From Selaginella tamariscina (Eukaryota; Streptophyta; Lycopodiopsida; Selaginellales; Selaginellaceae): a stretch of 64,000 nucleotides of DNA. A model generated the notes under the pieces. That model saw nothing but the letters and a program-made list of their open reading frames with translations. It was not told where the DNA came from and made no database searches. Location of the stretch: NCBI GenBank assembly GCA_003024785.1, contig PUQB01000167.1, positions 396,674 through 460,673 on the forward strand, read 5' to 3'. Both the position numbers and the translations under genes were made by a program. The first letter of the stretch is position 1. Each line of letters begins with the position of its first letter. Shown here one piece after another: positions 1 through 10,626 of this stretch.

Positions 1-369
1 TGGAAAATATCAGGATGTCGTCTAGGTACATGATGACAAACAAATCCAAGAAGTCCCGGAAAATATCATTAGCCATGTGCTGGAACACAGCAGGTGCATT
101 TGTCAGGCCGAACGGCATTACTACGTACTCGAAATATCCGTAGCGTGTACGAAAAGCTGTTTTCCACTCGTCCCTTCTCGAATTCGGATGAGATTGTACG
201 CTCCTCTTAAATCGATCTTTGTGAAGTACCGGGCACCAGAAAGACGTTCGAGCATGTCGGAGACGAGCAGGAGAGGATACTTGTTTGGAATGGTGACCTT
301 ATTCAGATCTCGGTAGTCCACCATGAGCCGGAGACTTTCATCCTTCTTGGAAACAAAGAATACTGAAGC
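1..369 (-). pseudogene. Ty3/gypsy reverse transcriptase, palm part, cut by an LTR element
   Basis: Read on the minus strand this is the middle of a Ty3/gypsy reverse transcriptase. Visible motifs in order are [57 protein letters not shown] and, after a frameshift near 121-130, MPFGLTNAP and the catalytic YLDD box (17-28). The family copies retroelement RNA into DNA. The upstream part of the same gene resumes at 7645 and continues to 7976; the two halves were separated by the LTR retrotransposon at 370-7644. Joined across the gap, the reading goes straight from SRSLAS to VFFVSKK, as in intact relatives. The gene runs off the left edge of the window, so RNase H and integrase would lie outside. 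The frameshift marks it as dead. Confidence 0.9.
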
Positions 370-781
370 TGTCATAGTTTTTACTATGACTCAACCCTTT
401 ACTTTGGACGTTGACTGTTGTTACCTACTGTACTATGTTGATAAGCCTTAGGTGTAGAAGAAACAGGCCCACTTAGTGCACTTGGATATCTAGTGATGGT
501 CCGGCCGGGTGTCATTAGGTATTTGCAAGAAACTCTGGGCGAAGCTAGCACTTCCATCTAGAAAACTCTTACCTTGGTTTTTCGTGTCCCGGTTGGATTA
601 ATGGCTATCTCCAGTGAGTTCGGCATGTTGGATATGCTTAGAAATACCCCCAAGTTTGACAGGTTAGGGTTTAGGGGTCAATGGATAACTCAAGTATGTT
701 CCTCTGGGAATGAGATTTCAATGCTAGCCCACTTATGTAAACAGGAAAATAGGGGGGGGCCTCTGTCACATAAATAAGGTA

Positions 782-788
782 GTATATA
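782..788 (+). promoter_or_regulatory. Possible TATA box of the 5' LTR
   Basis: The sequence gtatatagg lies downstream of an AT-rich stretch (cataaataagg) about 410 bases into the LTR and is conserved in the 3' LTR near 6290. It is the best candidate for the LTR promoter. No transcript evidence is available from sequence alone. Confidence 0.35.
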
Positions 789-1845
789 GGAGTGAGGGTT
801 CCTGGGTTCATGACTGAGCTCGTTACTCTTCTCCCGGTGCAAGCTCTAGTTTGTGTCGTTAAGGCACAACCCTCTATTGTGCCGCTTTAACTTCCAGATG
901 CCAGGGTACGTCCCACCTTCGGGGTAGCTTACCCTTAACGTTGGCGAATCCATGCCTGGGAGGTCTTGTCGGAATGCACGTTCCAAGAGGCAGAGGTTGA
1001 GGCTTGTCTCCAGCCTCCTCCTCCACGTCAAGCTAGACGTTGCACTCATGGCCAAGTGAGGCACATCCGTGTCCTTGACCAACTATGGGTGTGGGATCTT
1101 GTTTGACAGGTACACAGTACCAATTCCTGAGGGTTCATTGAGGGATTCTAGAGTTGGCATTTAGGAGCCACGTTTGTGGTACTTGGTGCAACTCTTGAAT
1201 CTAAGGGCTATGGCATGATAGCCCACATCGGGGAAGGCAGTGTCACATGGAGATGTGACACTAGGCTAAACGTCACATGGTACAACGCCTGAGGCACGTC
1301 CTTTGGGGTTATGTCATGGGCTTGTCGCCAAGGGGTTGGATACTTTAGCAAACAGACATGCTTGTGCTTGCACTAGGGTGCTAAGCCTTGGGCATCCGCT
1401 CAAGGGAGGTTAGGTCTCATAACTAGGTGTGCTTTGGCACACTTGGCTAGGGGAGTGTTCTCCTTGGATTTCTAGGGTTGAACAACCTAAACATGTTAGC
1501 AGGAGCCCTTTCGTGAGGCACTCGCAAGGTCATGTGCTTAGGGTTATCCCAAACCTAGCCTTAGGAGTTTGCTTAGCAGAACACTCGTGTCCGCCTACGG
1601 CACACACTCGTGTCCTCACTAAGTACTAACCCTAGGTCTAGGGTATAACTTGGCCACTCAAACCCTTAGGGGTTAGTCGTGGTTCAGGGTACCCCTTGTC
1701 GCCCTAAAGGGGTTGTACTCCCGGATGAGGGTGATTCCTCAAGGGATAAGTGACAATGCCTTAGCTTTGTCCAGGGGTATGTGTGGAACACACGTCTCCT
1801 TGATGGGGGTTAGGGCATGAGCATGTCTAGGTCTTCTAGGGCAAG

Positions 1846-1992
1846 ACCCTAAGTCAACTAGGGTTATCCCTCAAGGGTTTTGGGGTAGACACTCTAGGGA
1901 GACTTAGGCTAAACCCTAAGTCAACTAGGGTTATCCCTCAAGGGTTCTGGGGGTAGACATTCTAGGGAGACTTAGGCTAAACCCTAAGTCTC
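1846..1992 (+). repeat. Tandem repeat within the LTR, unit about 67 bp
   Basis: The unit begins accctaagtcaactaggg and restarts at 1913 and, partly, at 1981. The same repeat occurs in the 3' LTR around 7349-7495. Confidence 0.85.
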
Positions 1993-2143
1993 CTGTCCAC
2001 TTGGGCATTAGAGTCTAACCCTAGGGGTCGTTGGGGTTGTTTTGGGAAACTTAGCGTTGCTCACACAGGGTGATGACGCCAAATGGCCACCTGGCAGCCA
2101 TGTGTTGCCACGTGTTGGCCCTTTGGGTTAAAACTCTGACAAT

Positions 2144-2156
2144 TGGTATCGGAGCC
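2144..2156 (+). other. Primer binding site (initiator Met tRNA type)
   Basis: TGGTATCGGAGCC begins two bases after the 5' LTR. It differs by one base from TGGTATCAGAGCC, the complement of the initiator tRNA-Met 3' end used to prime many plant LTR elements. Confidence 0.8.
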
Positions 2157-5100
2157 TATTCTCTACGGTCAGTAGGACTACCTAAAGTGTAGTGTATTTT
2201 AGGGTTTAGTTAGTTCTAAATTCTTGAAGTACTCTATCACTTTCGGCTAATGTCTGAATTCTGCGTGGAGAGTTGGTCCTGAGATCTATAACTCTTTAGA
2301 GTACACCTACTTCATAAGTGGGTGTGGGTTATGGACTCGAATGTCAAAGGTAGCACTTGGAAGGCAACTTCCAAGTTGTATGCCAGGTTACTTTACCTTA
2401 AGGTTGTCCAGGTTTTTTACCATATGTTTCCACAAGACGTGGCGTGTTAGTTTGTTCTGGTTTACAAACTAAGTCTTGTGAAGTGGATCATGTGATATGC
2501 TAAGCTTACTCATTATTGAAAATTTTTTTTTTTCTTTAAGGTGTTTGAATTTGGGATAACACATGATTTGGAAACAGACAGTGTTCTTTGAATTTTGGCT
2601 TATGTCAAGATTTAATATCGGATCCAACTATAGTGTTCAAACGGGGAAAGACTTATGTTCAAATGTGCGTCTTTGACTTCAGAACAAAGGGGCATATTCA
2701 AACATAAGAGGGAATACTACATTTTGACATAAAGTGTAAAATAGCTCTTATTATAGTGCATGTTTTCGAGAGTGTAACTCTAAAAGCAAACTATGGTGAT
2801 GAACTTATAATACAACTGAATGTCGAATATTAATATATGATGAATATGTTAAGCAGTTGGTTCGAAGATCCAATGTAATCAAAGTATTGTCCGATGGACG
2901 TAATACTTTGATGACGCTAGCTGCAAGTAACATTAGGTGAAATAGTTTACTAAGTTCAAGTCGTTTGATTTGAACAAAGTACAACTTGAAACCTTAGTTG
3001 GTTGTAGGCGCGCACTTTGTATTCAAGTTAGTTAACTCAACTAACTTGATTATAAAGTTATCTCATGTGGAATCTTAAGAATGGGATAGAATAATATATT
3101 TTAGCAATAGACGGATTTAATGTTGCATCCCTATCAATGCAACTTTTGGGATAGATATATGATCTATCAGAAAGAGTAATGTTGGAAACATACGTTTACA
3201 TTTTCAGTTTATTGAGTAATAAGGACTTGCATAGTGAAGGCGTTCGGTGCACACTTGTGCATTTTCATTATAAACTCTTTAATCTTGAAATCTATAATGT
3301 TGTTTGCAATGTGGGGATAAGCTCTTGAACAAGGGTGATTCCTTGGTTAGGAAGAGCATGATTTGGGATTCTCCACTCTGCTTATTGACTAAGTAAGGAA
3401 ACTTGCTAAGTTTAATAAGTTATGTGTGGTGGTGTTAAATGAGTCGAAAGTTAGTTGGGTATACATTTTGGAGGTTTAAGTGCATGTACCTCCTCAAAGA
3501 GTTGGTGTTCGATGAGAATTGAAAAGTTGATATTGATTTTCAATATCAATTTCATTTTAGAGTCGAATACGATTATTCAAAAGACGGTTTCTTGACTCTG
3601 TATCATGGTTGAAAATGTGGGCACTTAAAGAACAAAAAAGTATGTATCTTCAATCTTTCGGAATATTGAAAAATAGAACTATTCTTGACTCAAGATTTGA
3701 TAGTATTCCTTGGGTTAGTTGTTCGTTCTATCTCAAGGTTTGATGGTGTTCCTTGAGTTGGTTCAATAATATAATATTGTGTAGCGGGATTAGCTCAAGA
3801 AGATGGTGTCCCTTCTTAATGTTTGCAGTTCAAGGTTCGTCCAATATCCGGTTTGAGAATATGAGGTTTCCTATCACCTCATCAATGACTTATCAAAGTA
3901 TGGTATGATATCTCTTCAATATTGAGTTTGGAGCACTCAATATCAAACTTGATAATGATCACATGAGGTGGCCGTAATCATATAACATAAAGACTCAAGT
4001 GGATTTGAGTCTGACACTTTGGTAAGGCACTACCTTAGTGTTATAACTTGAAACGTGTTTTCAAGTTAGTTGAGAAATGAGACATTTCTCAATATATATT
4101 GCTTGAGGGGCAATGTGATACTTTTTGGATTGCTAGGTGTCTAGAGTGAATAATGTATCTTAGTTCATGAACTAGATATTTTATTCATGTTTGGGGAGAT
4201 CTATTGAATTATAAGGTATGACTAAAACATGAAGTTGATATAACACTTCAGTGTTATGATAACATTTATGTGAAGGTTGATATCTTACTAAATTAAATAG
4301 ATAAACCAGACACTAGTTCATGATTCCTCTTAGTCTCTGAACAAGATCCTCTGAATACTGTCATAACATTTTATGTCCATCTTAAAATTGAAGTTCGGTT
4401 CATGTAAACTAAGACCATATCTATAATGTAGTTGTAGCATTTTAATAAATTGATATGATTGTAAATTTATATCCACTAGTATAACAACTAGTTGATAAAC
4501 TTAGGATTTGAACGTTTAAACAATCATTATCCATTCGAGAGTATCAATATCAAAATTGTGACTATTTATAAAATAAGGATTAGTTTTAAAAGATGTTTAT
4601 CAAAAACACTAGTTGCTTCAATTAGTGAAAATGCTATACTTCGGTATAGTGTTAAGAAACATTACGAAATCAATTTCAAAGTTGAAAATTGATATAATGT
4701 TATGGAGGCGTGCAGTATTACGAGTTCAGGGAGACTCTTATCGTGGAAACTAAGTTCTAAAATTCGGTATTTTGAACTTAGTACGATAAGGAGTTAGGAA
4801 GTATTGAACAACATCTAGTACGATGTGCTCTTTGGGGAATGAGTATAAGAAAGTGACAATTAAAAGATGTGTTATCTAAAGGTTGTCGATTGAGGCACTA
4901 GAGATGGGTTGAATTCTTTGGTTTCCACATTGGTTTGTAAGAAAGGTATGTTAGCTTATCTGGTCCCTGAACTGGTTGGTGTTAGAAAGAGTACAAAGTT
5001 GGTTGCGAAAGATGAATAGTAGTGCTATCACACTTGGTTGCGGATTTGACTAATTTGATTCCTATCGGGAATAAATTTATGTTAATAACACACCAAGTGG

Positions 5101-5860
5101 ATGGCAGTTGGCAAATTGGCAAGACCTTATTGTATACATGTGTACAGCCATGCGCCTCTATGATCGCCTCTGGCCAGATTGACATGTTTACAAAGAACAG
5201 GGTTTTACGAATTGTACTCTTGTATCCGAAAAGAGCTTGATTCTGATAAAAGTTTCATACTTAGTCTAGCGAAGCTATACACTAACGAGGGGTAGGTATA
5301 GTAGCAGACCCTTATGAAAAGGGGTAATGAGAAAACCGAGGGATGCACAAATGTGAAGCTATAATACCGTAACATGTGGAAATGTGGAACAATTGGAGAA
5401 ACGAGAAGGCATTTGGTTAAGCACTTGAGATGGACGTCAAAGTGCTTGTTGTGCGCTAAGATGACAAGGTCGTCAATAGCGTTTGATATTAAGGAATAAA
5501 GCAAGTCTTTATTTCTTGTTAACCAAGGGGCCGGCAACAACACTAGCTAGAGGCCTCTAATATAAATTCTAGTTAAGTAAAGAAATTAACCATTGTGTTG
5601 TGTGTGTCGGGTGACAGACCTTTGCAGACGTGCAAAAGGTCTCCAAGTGACTTCATGTCGCAGGTGGTGCCTCCGGCAGCTAGGTTTACGACTTAGTGAA
5701 CGACGGTTCTGAAGTACTTGGTTTCGCGTAATGCAAGGGGGGTAATAAACTTATGTGAACTTTTGGCTGACTCCGCATAGAGTGATATGTTAGTTTTGGT
5801 TAGTTTTCTCTAACATTATCTAGTCTTGGAGTTGGACGTCAACGAGGACGTTGACATTTT
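2157..5860 (+). other. Internal region of the LTR element, no coding found
   Basis: About 3.7 kb of moderately AT-rich DNA. All frames are interrupted and none shows gag, protease, RT, RNase H or integrase motifs. Short phrases recur, such as a 'caaggtttgatggtgttccttg' type phrase around 3690-3760. A template-only (non-autonomous) internal region is the simplest reading. Confidence 0.7.
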
Positions 5861-5875
5861 CAAAGGCGGGGAGTG
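5861..5875 (+). other. Polypurine tract
   Basis: caaaggcggggagtg lies directly before the 3' LTR, where plus-strand priming takes place. Confidence 0.75.
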
Positions 5876-7644
5876 TGTCATAGTTTTTACTATGACTCCC
5901 CTTTACTTTGGACGTTGACTGTTGTTACCTACTGTACTATGTTGATAAGCCCTAGATGTAGAAGAAACAGGCCCGCTTAGTGCACTTGGATATCTAGTGA
6001 TGGTCCGGCGGGTGTCATTAGGTATTTGCAAGAAACTCTGGGCGAAGCTAGCACTTCCATCTAGAAAACTCTTACCTTGGTTTTCCGTGTCCCGGTTGGA
6101 TTAATGGCTAGTTCCGGTGAGTTCGGCATGTCGGATATGCTTAGAAATACCCCCAGGTTTGACAGGTTAGGGTTTAGGGGTCGATGGATAACTCACCAAG
6201 TATGTTCCCTCTGGGAATGAGATTTCAGTGCTAGCCCACTTATGTAAACAGGAAAACAGGGGGGGGGCCTCTGTCACATAAATAAGGTAGTATATAGGAG
6301 TGAGGGTTCCTGGGTTCATGACTGAGCTCGTTACTCTTCTCCCGGTGCAAGCTCTAGCTTGTGTCGTTAAGGCACAACCCTCTGTTGTGCCGCCCTAACT
6401 TCCAGATGCCAGGGGTACGTCCCACCTTCGGGGTAGCTTACCCTTAACGTTGGCGAATCCATGCCTGGGAGGTCTTGTCGGAATGCACGTTCCAAGAGGC
6501 AGAGGTTGAGGCTTGTCTCCAGCCTCCTCCTCCACGTCAAGCTAGTGTGCACTCATGGCCAAGCAAGGCACATCCGTGTCCTTGTCCAACTATGGGTGTG
6601 GGATCTTGTTTGACAGGTTCACAGTACCATTCCTGAGGGTTCATTGAGGGGTTCTAGAGTTGGCATTTAGGAGCCACGTTTGTGGTACTTGGTGCAACTC
6701 TTGAATCTAAGGGCTATGGCATGATAGCCCACATCGGGGAAGGCAGTGTCACATGGAGATGTGACACTGGGCTAAACGTCACATGGTACAACGCCTGAGG
6801 CACGCCCTTTGGGGTTATGTCATGGGCTTGTCGCCAAGGGGTTGGATACTTTAGCAAACAGACATGCTTGTGCTTGCACTAGGGTGCTAAGCCTTGGGCA
6901 TCCGCTCAAGGGAGGTTAGGTCTCATAACTAGGTGTGCTTTGGCACACTTGGCTAGGGGAGTGTTCTCCTTGGAATTCAAGGGTTGAACAACCTAAACAT
7001 GTTAGCAGGAGCCCTTTCGTGAGGCACTCGCAAGGTCATGTGCTTAGGGTTATCCCAAACCTAGCCTTAGGGAGTTTGCTTAGCAAACACTCGTGTCCGC
7101 CTACGGCACACACTCGTGTCCTCACTAAGTACTACCCTAGGTCTAGGGTATAACTTGGCCACTCAAACCCTTAGGGGTTAGTCGTGGTTCAGGGTACCCC
7201 TTGTCGCCCTAAAGGGGTTGTACTCCCGGATGAGGGTGATTCCTCAAGGGTAAGTGACAATGCCTTAGCTTGTCCAGGGGTATGTGTGGAACACACGTCT
7301 CCTTGATGGGGGTTAGGGCATGAGCCTGTCTAGGTCTTCTAGGGCAAGACCCTAAGTCAACTAGGGTTATCCCTCAAGGGTTTTGGGGGTAGACACTCTA
7401 GGGGACTTAGGCTAAACCCTAAGTCAACTAGGGTTATCCCTCAAGGGTTCTGGGGGTAGACATTCTAGGGAGACTTAGGCTAAACCCTAAGTCTCCTGTC
7501 CACTTGGGCATTAGAGTCTAACCCTAGGGGTCGTTGGGGTTGTTTTGGGAAACTTAGCGTTGCTCACACAGGGTGATGACGCTGAATGGCCACCTGGCAG
7601 CCATGTGTTGCCACGTGTTGGCCCTTTGGGTTAAAACTCTGACA
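5876..7644 (+). repeat. 3' LTR
   Basis: A near-identical copy of 370-2141 with a few substitutions and small indels. It ends CTGACA and is followed by the AAAGC target duplication and the gypsy RT sequence. Confidence 0.92.
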
Positions 7645-7976
7645 AAAGCACTAGCCAGTGATCGCGAATGACAGATAAATCCGGTGACAAGATTCTCCTT
7701 AATGTATTTCCTCAATGTCTCCAACTCTGTTGGTGAGAGACCGTAAATGGGACCGAAGGACGGCTGCTTACCCTCAACGAGATCGATAGGACAGTCGTAC
7801 TCACGGTGCAGTGGCAAGGCAGAAGCTTTCTTTTTGTCAAAGACGTCTGCAAAATCGGCATACTGCTTTGGTAAGGCAGGAGGAACAGAAACATCCTTAA
7901 CAGAGCAGGGATAGACTTTGATCGCGAACACGGATGCTGGGTCATGTCGGCTATCTTTCTTGAACTGCTTCAAGGT
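7645..7976 (-). pseudogene. Ty3/gypsy reverse transcriptase, N-terminal part
   Basis: Read on the minus strand this is the protease-RT linker and the start of RT: LPKQYADFADVFDKKKASAL, HREYDCPIDLVEGKQPSFG, PIYGLSPTELETLRKYIKEN and GFICHSRSLAS. These are the standard landmarks before the RT palm. The frame breaks off where the LTR element inserted and resumes in 1-369. It sits just downstream of the protease (7989-8411), in the normal gypsy order. It is non-functional because of the insertion. Confidence 0.88.
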
Positions 7977-7988
7977 GATATGCGAGAC

Positions 7989-8411
7989 TCAAAGTGGAGG
8001 AGGAACTGGAATAGGATCGGAATCAAAGAGTGTGGTTGGAGTTGAAACAGTTGGAAAACTGTTCATGAAACGTTCTCTCCAACCAGGATCCACCAACTCG
8101 ATCCACGGCAAACCAAGGATAATCGTAGAGTCTGGAATAGAAACAACATTGAAGGAGATGTTGCACACAGCACCGCAAGCAACGACCTCAACGAACTCCA
8201 TGTCATTTATTACTGCTCCAGATTTGATATCTCGTCCATCAACGACCCATACAGAACCAGGAGTCTTCAAATGATGTAGACGGATCCCGTGCTTGACAAC
8301 AAAATTCTTGTCGATGAAATTTGCGTTCGCTCCGCTATCCACCAAAGCTTTACCAGAGAACTCCACCTCTGGTGTCTTCAGCTGCACCGGAACATGGAAC
8401 GGCTTGCACAC
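7989..8411 (-). pseudogene. Ty3/gypsy aspartic protease domain
   Basis: A minus-strand frame of about 140 codons with the retroviral-type aspartic protease signature ALVDSGANANFIDKNF (active-site D-S-G) and the later flap/ILGLPW segment (TIILGLPWIELVDPGW). The domain cleaves the Gag-Pol precursor. It lies between gag (8513-9418) and RT (7645-7976). A frameshift separates it from gag, so the polyprotein is not continuous. Confidence 0.85.
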
Positions 8412-8512
8412 CTTCGTGGATGGAATGGATCCAAGATGAGGAAGGGAAGATGTTATGAGTGAAGAGCCTTGAGGAATATGAGTTGTTCCACGGCAATCCA
8501 GCCGGACGGCTC

Positions 8513-9418
8513 CTATTCGGGCTGGATCTTCTCGTTTCCCGATAGCACAGCAAGGGCCACTTCACGAGCTTGTTTTGAATGTGGATGACAATTCTCCAAC
8601 TTGTGGTACGGGTCCCCACAGTACAAACAAAGCTTGTACTGAATCCGCTTTTGACGTTTGGTTGGCAAAAGCTTGCCTCGGCGTGATCGCCCTAATTCCA
8701 TCGGGGATGGTTCTACTGAGGAAGATGATGAATCAGCATATGAGGGAACAGGGACTGCAGAAATGGAAGAAGATGGCACCAAGAAGAAAGAAGGATGCTG
8801 ATGTTCTTGTTTCCGCTCGATCAACCGGTTGTCACAACGAATTGCCAACTCGATCATGCTGGTGAGGGTTTCCGGAACCGCAAAATTCAACAACATGTCT
8901 TTGACCTCGTCCTGCAACCCCGACCGGAAAACCTCCTTGAGAGCACGATCTCCCCATGTGACATCACAAGCAAGAAGTTGAAACTTCGATGCGTACTCTG
9001 CTACCGACATACCCCCTTGGTGAAGCTGACGGAGTTTGGTGATGGCAGCACTCTCACGATCCACGTCACTGAACATCGCCGTGAATCGTTCCACAAACTC
9101 GTCAAAATTCCCAAGGATTGGATCATTGTTCTCCAGCAAGGCTGAGAACCATGAAAGAGCAGAACCAGAAAGCAGCGACCCGATCAATCCAACCTTAATG
9201 GGTTCTGTGCTGTAGCGCCTCGGCTACATCACGATCCATAGATGAACTTGATTGAGAAAACCTCGGAACTTCGATCGGGTACCATTGAACTTTTTGGGCA
9301 TATTGATCTTTAGCTCTGGAGAATTCGCACGCTGTCGGAGCCGATCATTCTCCAGGTGTAGTTGTTCGAGCTACTACTAGAGGGCAGCAACTTGCTCATG
9401 AAGAGCATGCTCAGACAT
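8513..9418 (-). pseudogene. Ty3/gypsy gag with CCHC zinc knuckle
   Basis: The frame starts at ATG 9418 (MSEHALHEQVAAL). It shows the gag phrases INMPKKFNGTRSKFRGFLNQ, LLSGSALSWFSALLE and MSVAEYASKFQLLACDVTW. It ends with a basic stretch and the zinc knuckle CLYCGDPYHKLENC (C-x2-C-x4-H-x4-C), which packages the element RNA. Three stop codons in a row follow the first 13 codons and another lies near 9220, so only 9187-8513 is a long open frame. The size and motif order fit a plant chromovirus-like gag. It is a dead copy. Confidence 0.87.
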
Positions 9419-9425
9419 GATGAGT

Positions 9426-9545
9426 TGAAGAAGAAAAATCAAAAGAAAAATAGAAGAAAAATCAAAAGAAAAATAGAAGAAAATTAGAAAAGAAAAAGAA
9501 AAGAAAAAATCGAAAAGAAAATTGAAAAGAAAGAAAGAAAGAAAA
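9426..9545 (+). repeat. Purine-rich low-complexity tract
   Basis: Irregular repeats of agaaaaatcaaaagaaaaat fill the leader between the gypsy LTR and gag. It has no coding meaning. Confidence 0.8.
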
Positions 9546-9599
9546 TGGGATCGATGACAAGCAGAAACAGAAGCTTGTCACTACCTAGAATCATTCAAA

Positions 9600-9905
9600 C
9601 TGTCACGACCTTGTGCAAAGGGCGAAACCTTTAGAACAAGGGCGGAACCTTGAAAGGAGGAGATTGTATTCAAGAAAGAAATGAATACAAAATGAAACAC
9701 AAGGCCGAAGACTGGTGTTGAATAATTCTGAAAAACCTAGAACTGGAACCCTGTTTATATATCTGAGGTCCTGAGGATTGTATGGTCCACAACTGGTCTA
9801 GAATGTGTGATCCACAACTGGTTTGGAATGTGTGGTCCACAATTGGTCTGGAACATGCATATGAATATACGCCTTGCTGTTGATGGTGTAGTTCAGCATC
9901 CAGGA
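9600..9905 (-). repeat. Proximal part of the gypsy 5' LTR (minus strand)
   Basis: On the minus strand the segment ends GGTCGTGACA (9609-9600), a TG...CA-type LTR end, followed by the leader and gag. It carries a TATA-like TATATAAAC (9753-9762) about 150 bases before the end and a T-rich stretch near 9670-9690, as in an LTR R-U5 region. A unit of about 28 bp with tggtccacaactggt is repeated three times at 9780-9855. The distal part of the LTR is cut by the LINE at 9923. The LTR start is not identified. Confidence 0.5.
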
Positions 9906-10562
9906 TCATACGGACCAGTTGGGACCAGGATCATACGGACCAGCTTTAGTCCGGGCCTCGCCTTAGATATAGTGGAAGAGCCGCTGGGGATGTCGTCGAG
10001 TCAGTGGTACTTCATTCGGGGCTGCACCATGTGGGCCATTTGGCGCTCACGAAACGCAGGGGTGTTCAAGGGGAGGAGGTGGACGACTCAGCGCGCAGTT
10101 GTCTTCTTCTGGACTACACTAGTATCGGCAGTGGCTTCCCACCATGAGGTTTCTTGGGAACGAGGTGATCTGGAGGAGCGAGACTTACTAGAAAGACAGT
10201 GGCTTCCACTGCTTGGAGTGAAACTTCAACGTCAGGTGAAGTGGAGATGGAGCCCACCTAGGTGGTTAGTGGATTCCCACGGATGAGGAACCAGGTGCGT
10301 ATAAGCTTTCTGGTGCTGGCATTGTCCTGCCTGGCTATCGTGGCTGCTGACGTGGCTGCCGACGTGGCTGCCGACGTGGCTGCTGACGTGGCTGCTGACG
10401 TAGTGAGGTGGTGGAACATGGTCTAAGGTGTACATAGTATTCTTTAGTTAGCTAGCGAAGTAGTACAAACGGCATAGTATGTAGGGGAAAAAACTTGGAA
10501 TTGTTGGTTGTAATTTTGCCCCATGAATAAACTTCTAACATTTCTTCATACGGACCAGTTGG
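9906..10562 (+). mobile_element. 5'-truncated LINE (L1-type) with 17-bp target duplication
   Basis: TCATACGGACCAGTTGG occurs at 9906-9922 and again at 10546-10562, bounding about 620 bp. The open frame inside ends with residues typical of the C-terminal tail of plant LINE ORF2 (IWRSRNAGVFKG, then a W-rich tail RQVKWRWSPPRWLV, ending near 10286). An AATAAA-like signal (gaataaac) lies at 10525, and there is no long poly-A tail. ORF2 normally supplies the endonuclease and reverse transcriptase; only its last ~110 codons remain. A further partial copy of the target phrase at 9930-9943 shows that a 25-bp tandem duplication exists at the left edge. Confidence 0.72.
10345..10402 (+). repeat. 12-bp minisatellite (GCTGACGTGGCT)n
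   Basis: Five to six units with GCTG/GCCG variation, in the 3' untranslated tail of the LINE fragment. Confidence 0.85.
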
Positions 10563-10626
10563 TTAACACATGTGTGTGTTAGCCAAAAGGTCTCGGATTT
10601 AAGTTCCATGAAAGGCAAAAAATAAT

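Larger units (their letters stand above)
370..2141 (+). repeat. 5' LTR (about 1.77 kb)
   Basis: It starts TGTCATAG and ends CTGACA, and is repeated almost base for base at 5876-7644. The first 20 bases after the T form a hairpin, GTCATAG-TTTTTA-CTATGAC. A roughly 67-bp unit is tandemly repeated 2.2 times at 1846-1992. Small open frames inside are chance frames that recur in every LTR copy and are not genes. Confidence 0.92.
370..7644 (+). mobile_element. Complete LTR retrotransposon without recognisable coding capacity, nested in a gypsy pol gene
   Basis: Two near-identical LTRs (370-2141 and 5876-7644) flank 3.7 kb. The internal part begins with a primer-binding-site-like TGGTATCGGAGCC and ends in a purine tract. 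The target duplication is GAAGC on the left (365-369) and AAAGC on the right (7645-7649), one base different. Both LTRs begin TGTCATAG and end CTGACA, the usual TG...CA. The internal part holds no gag, protease, RT or integrase that I can see; its longest open frames are below 115 codons and match nothing. This is the structure of a LARD-type non-autonomous element, or of one whose coding part was replaced. Related solo LTRs lie at 10627-11748 and 20327-22032. Confidence 0.9.

Noticed and set aside
846-1629. Small frames in the LTR (also at 6367-7153, 20757-20945, 21155-21523)
   Set aside because: The same chance frames appear in each LTR copy and match no retroelement gene.
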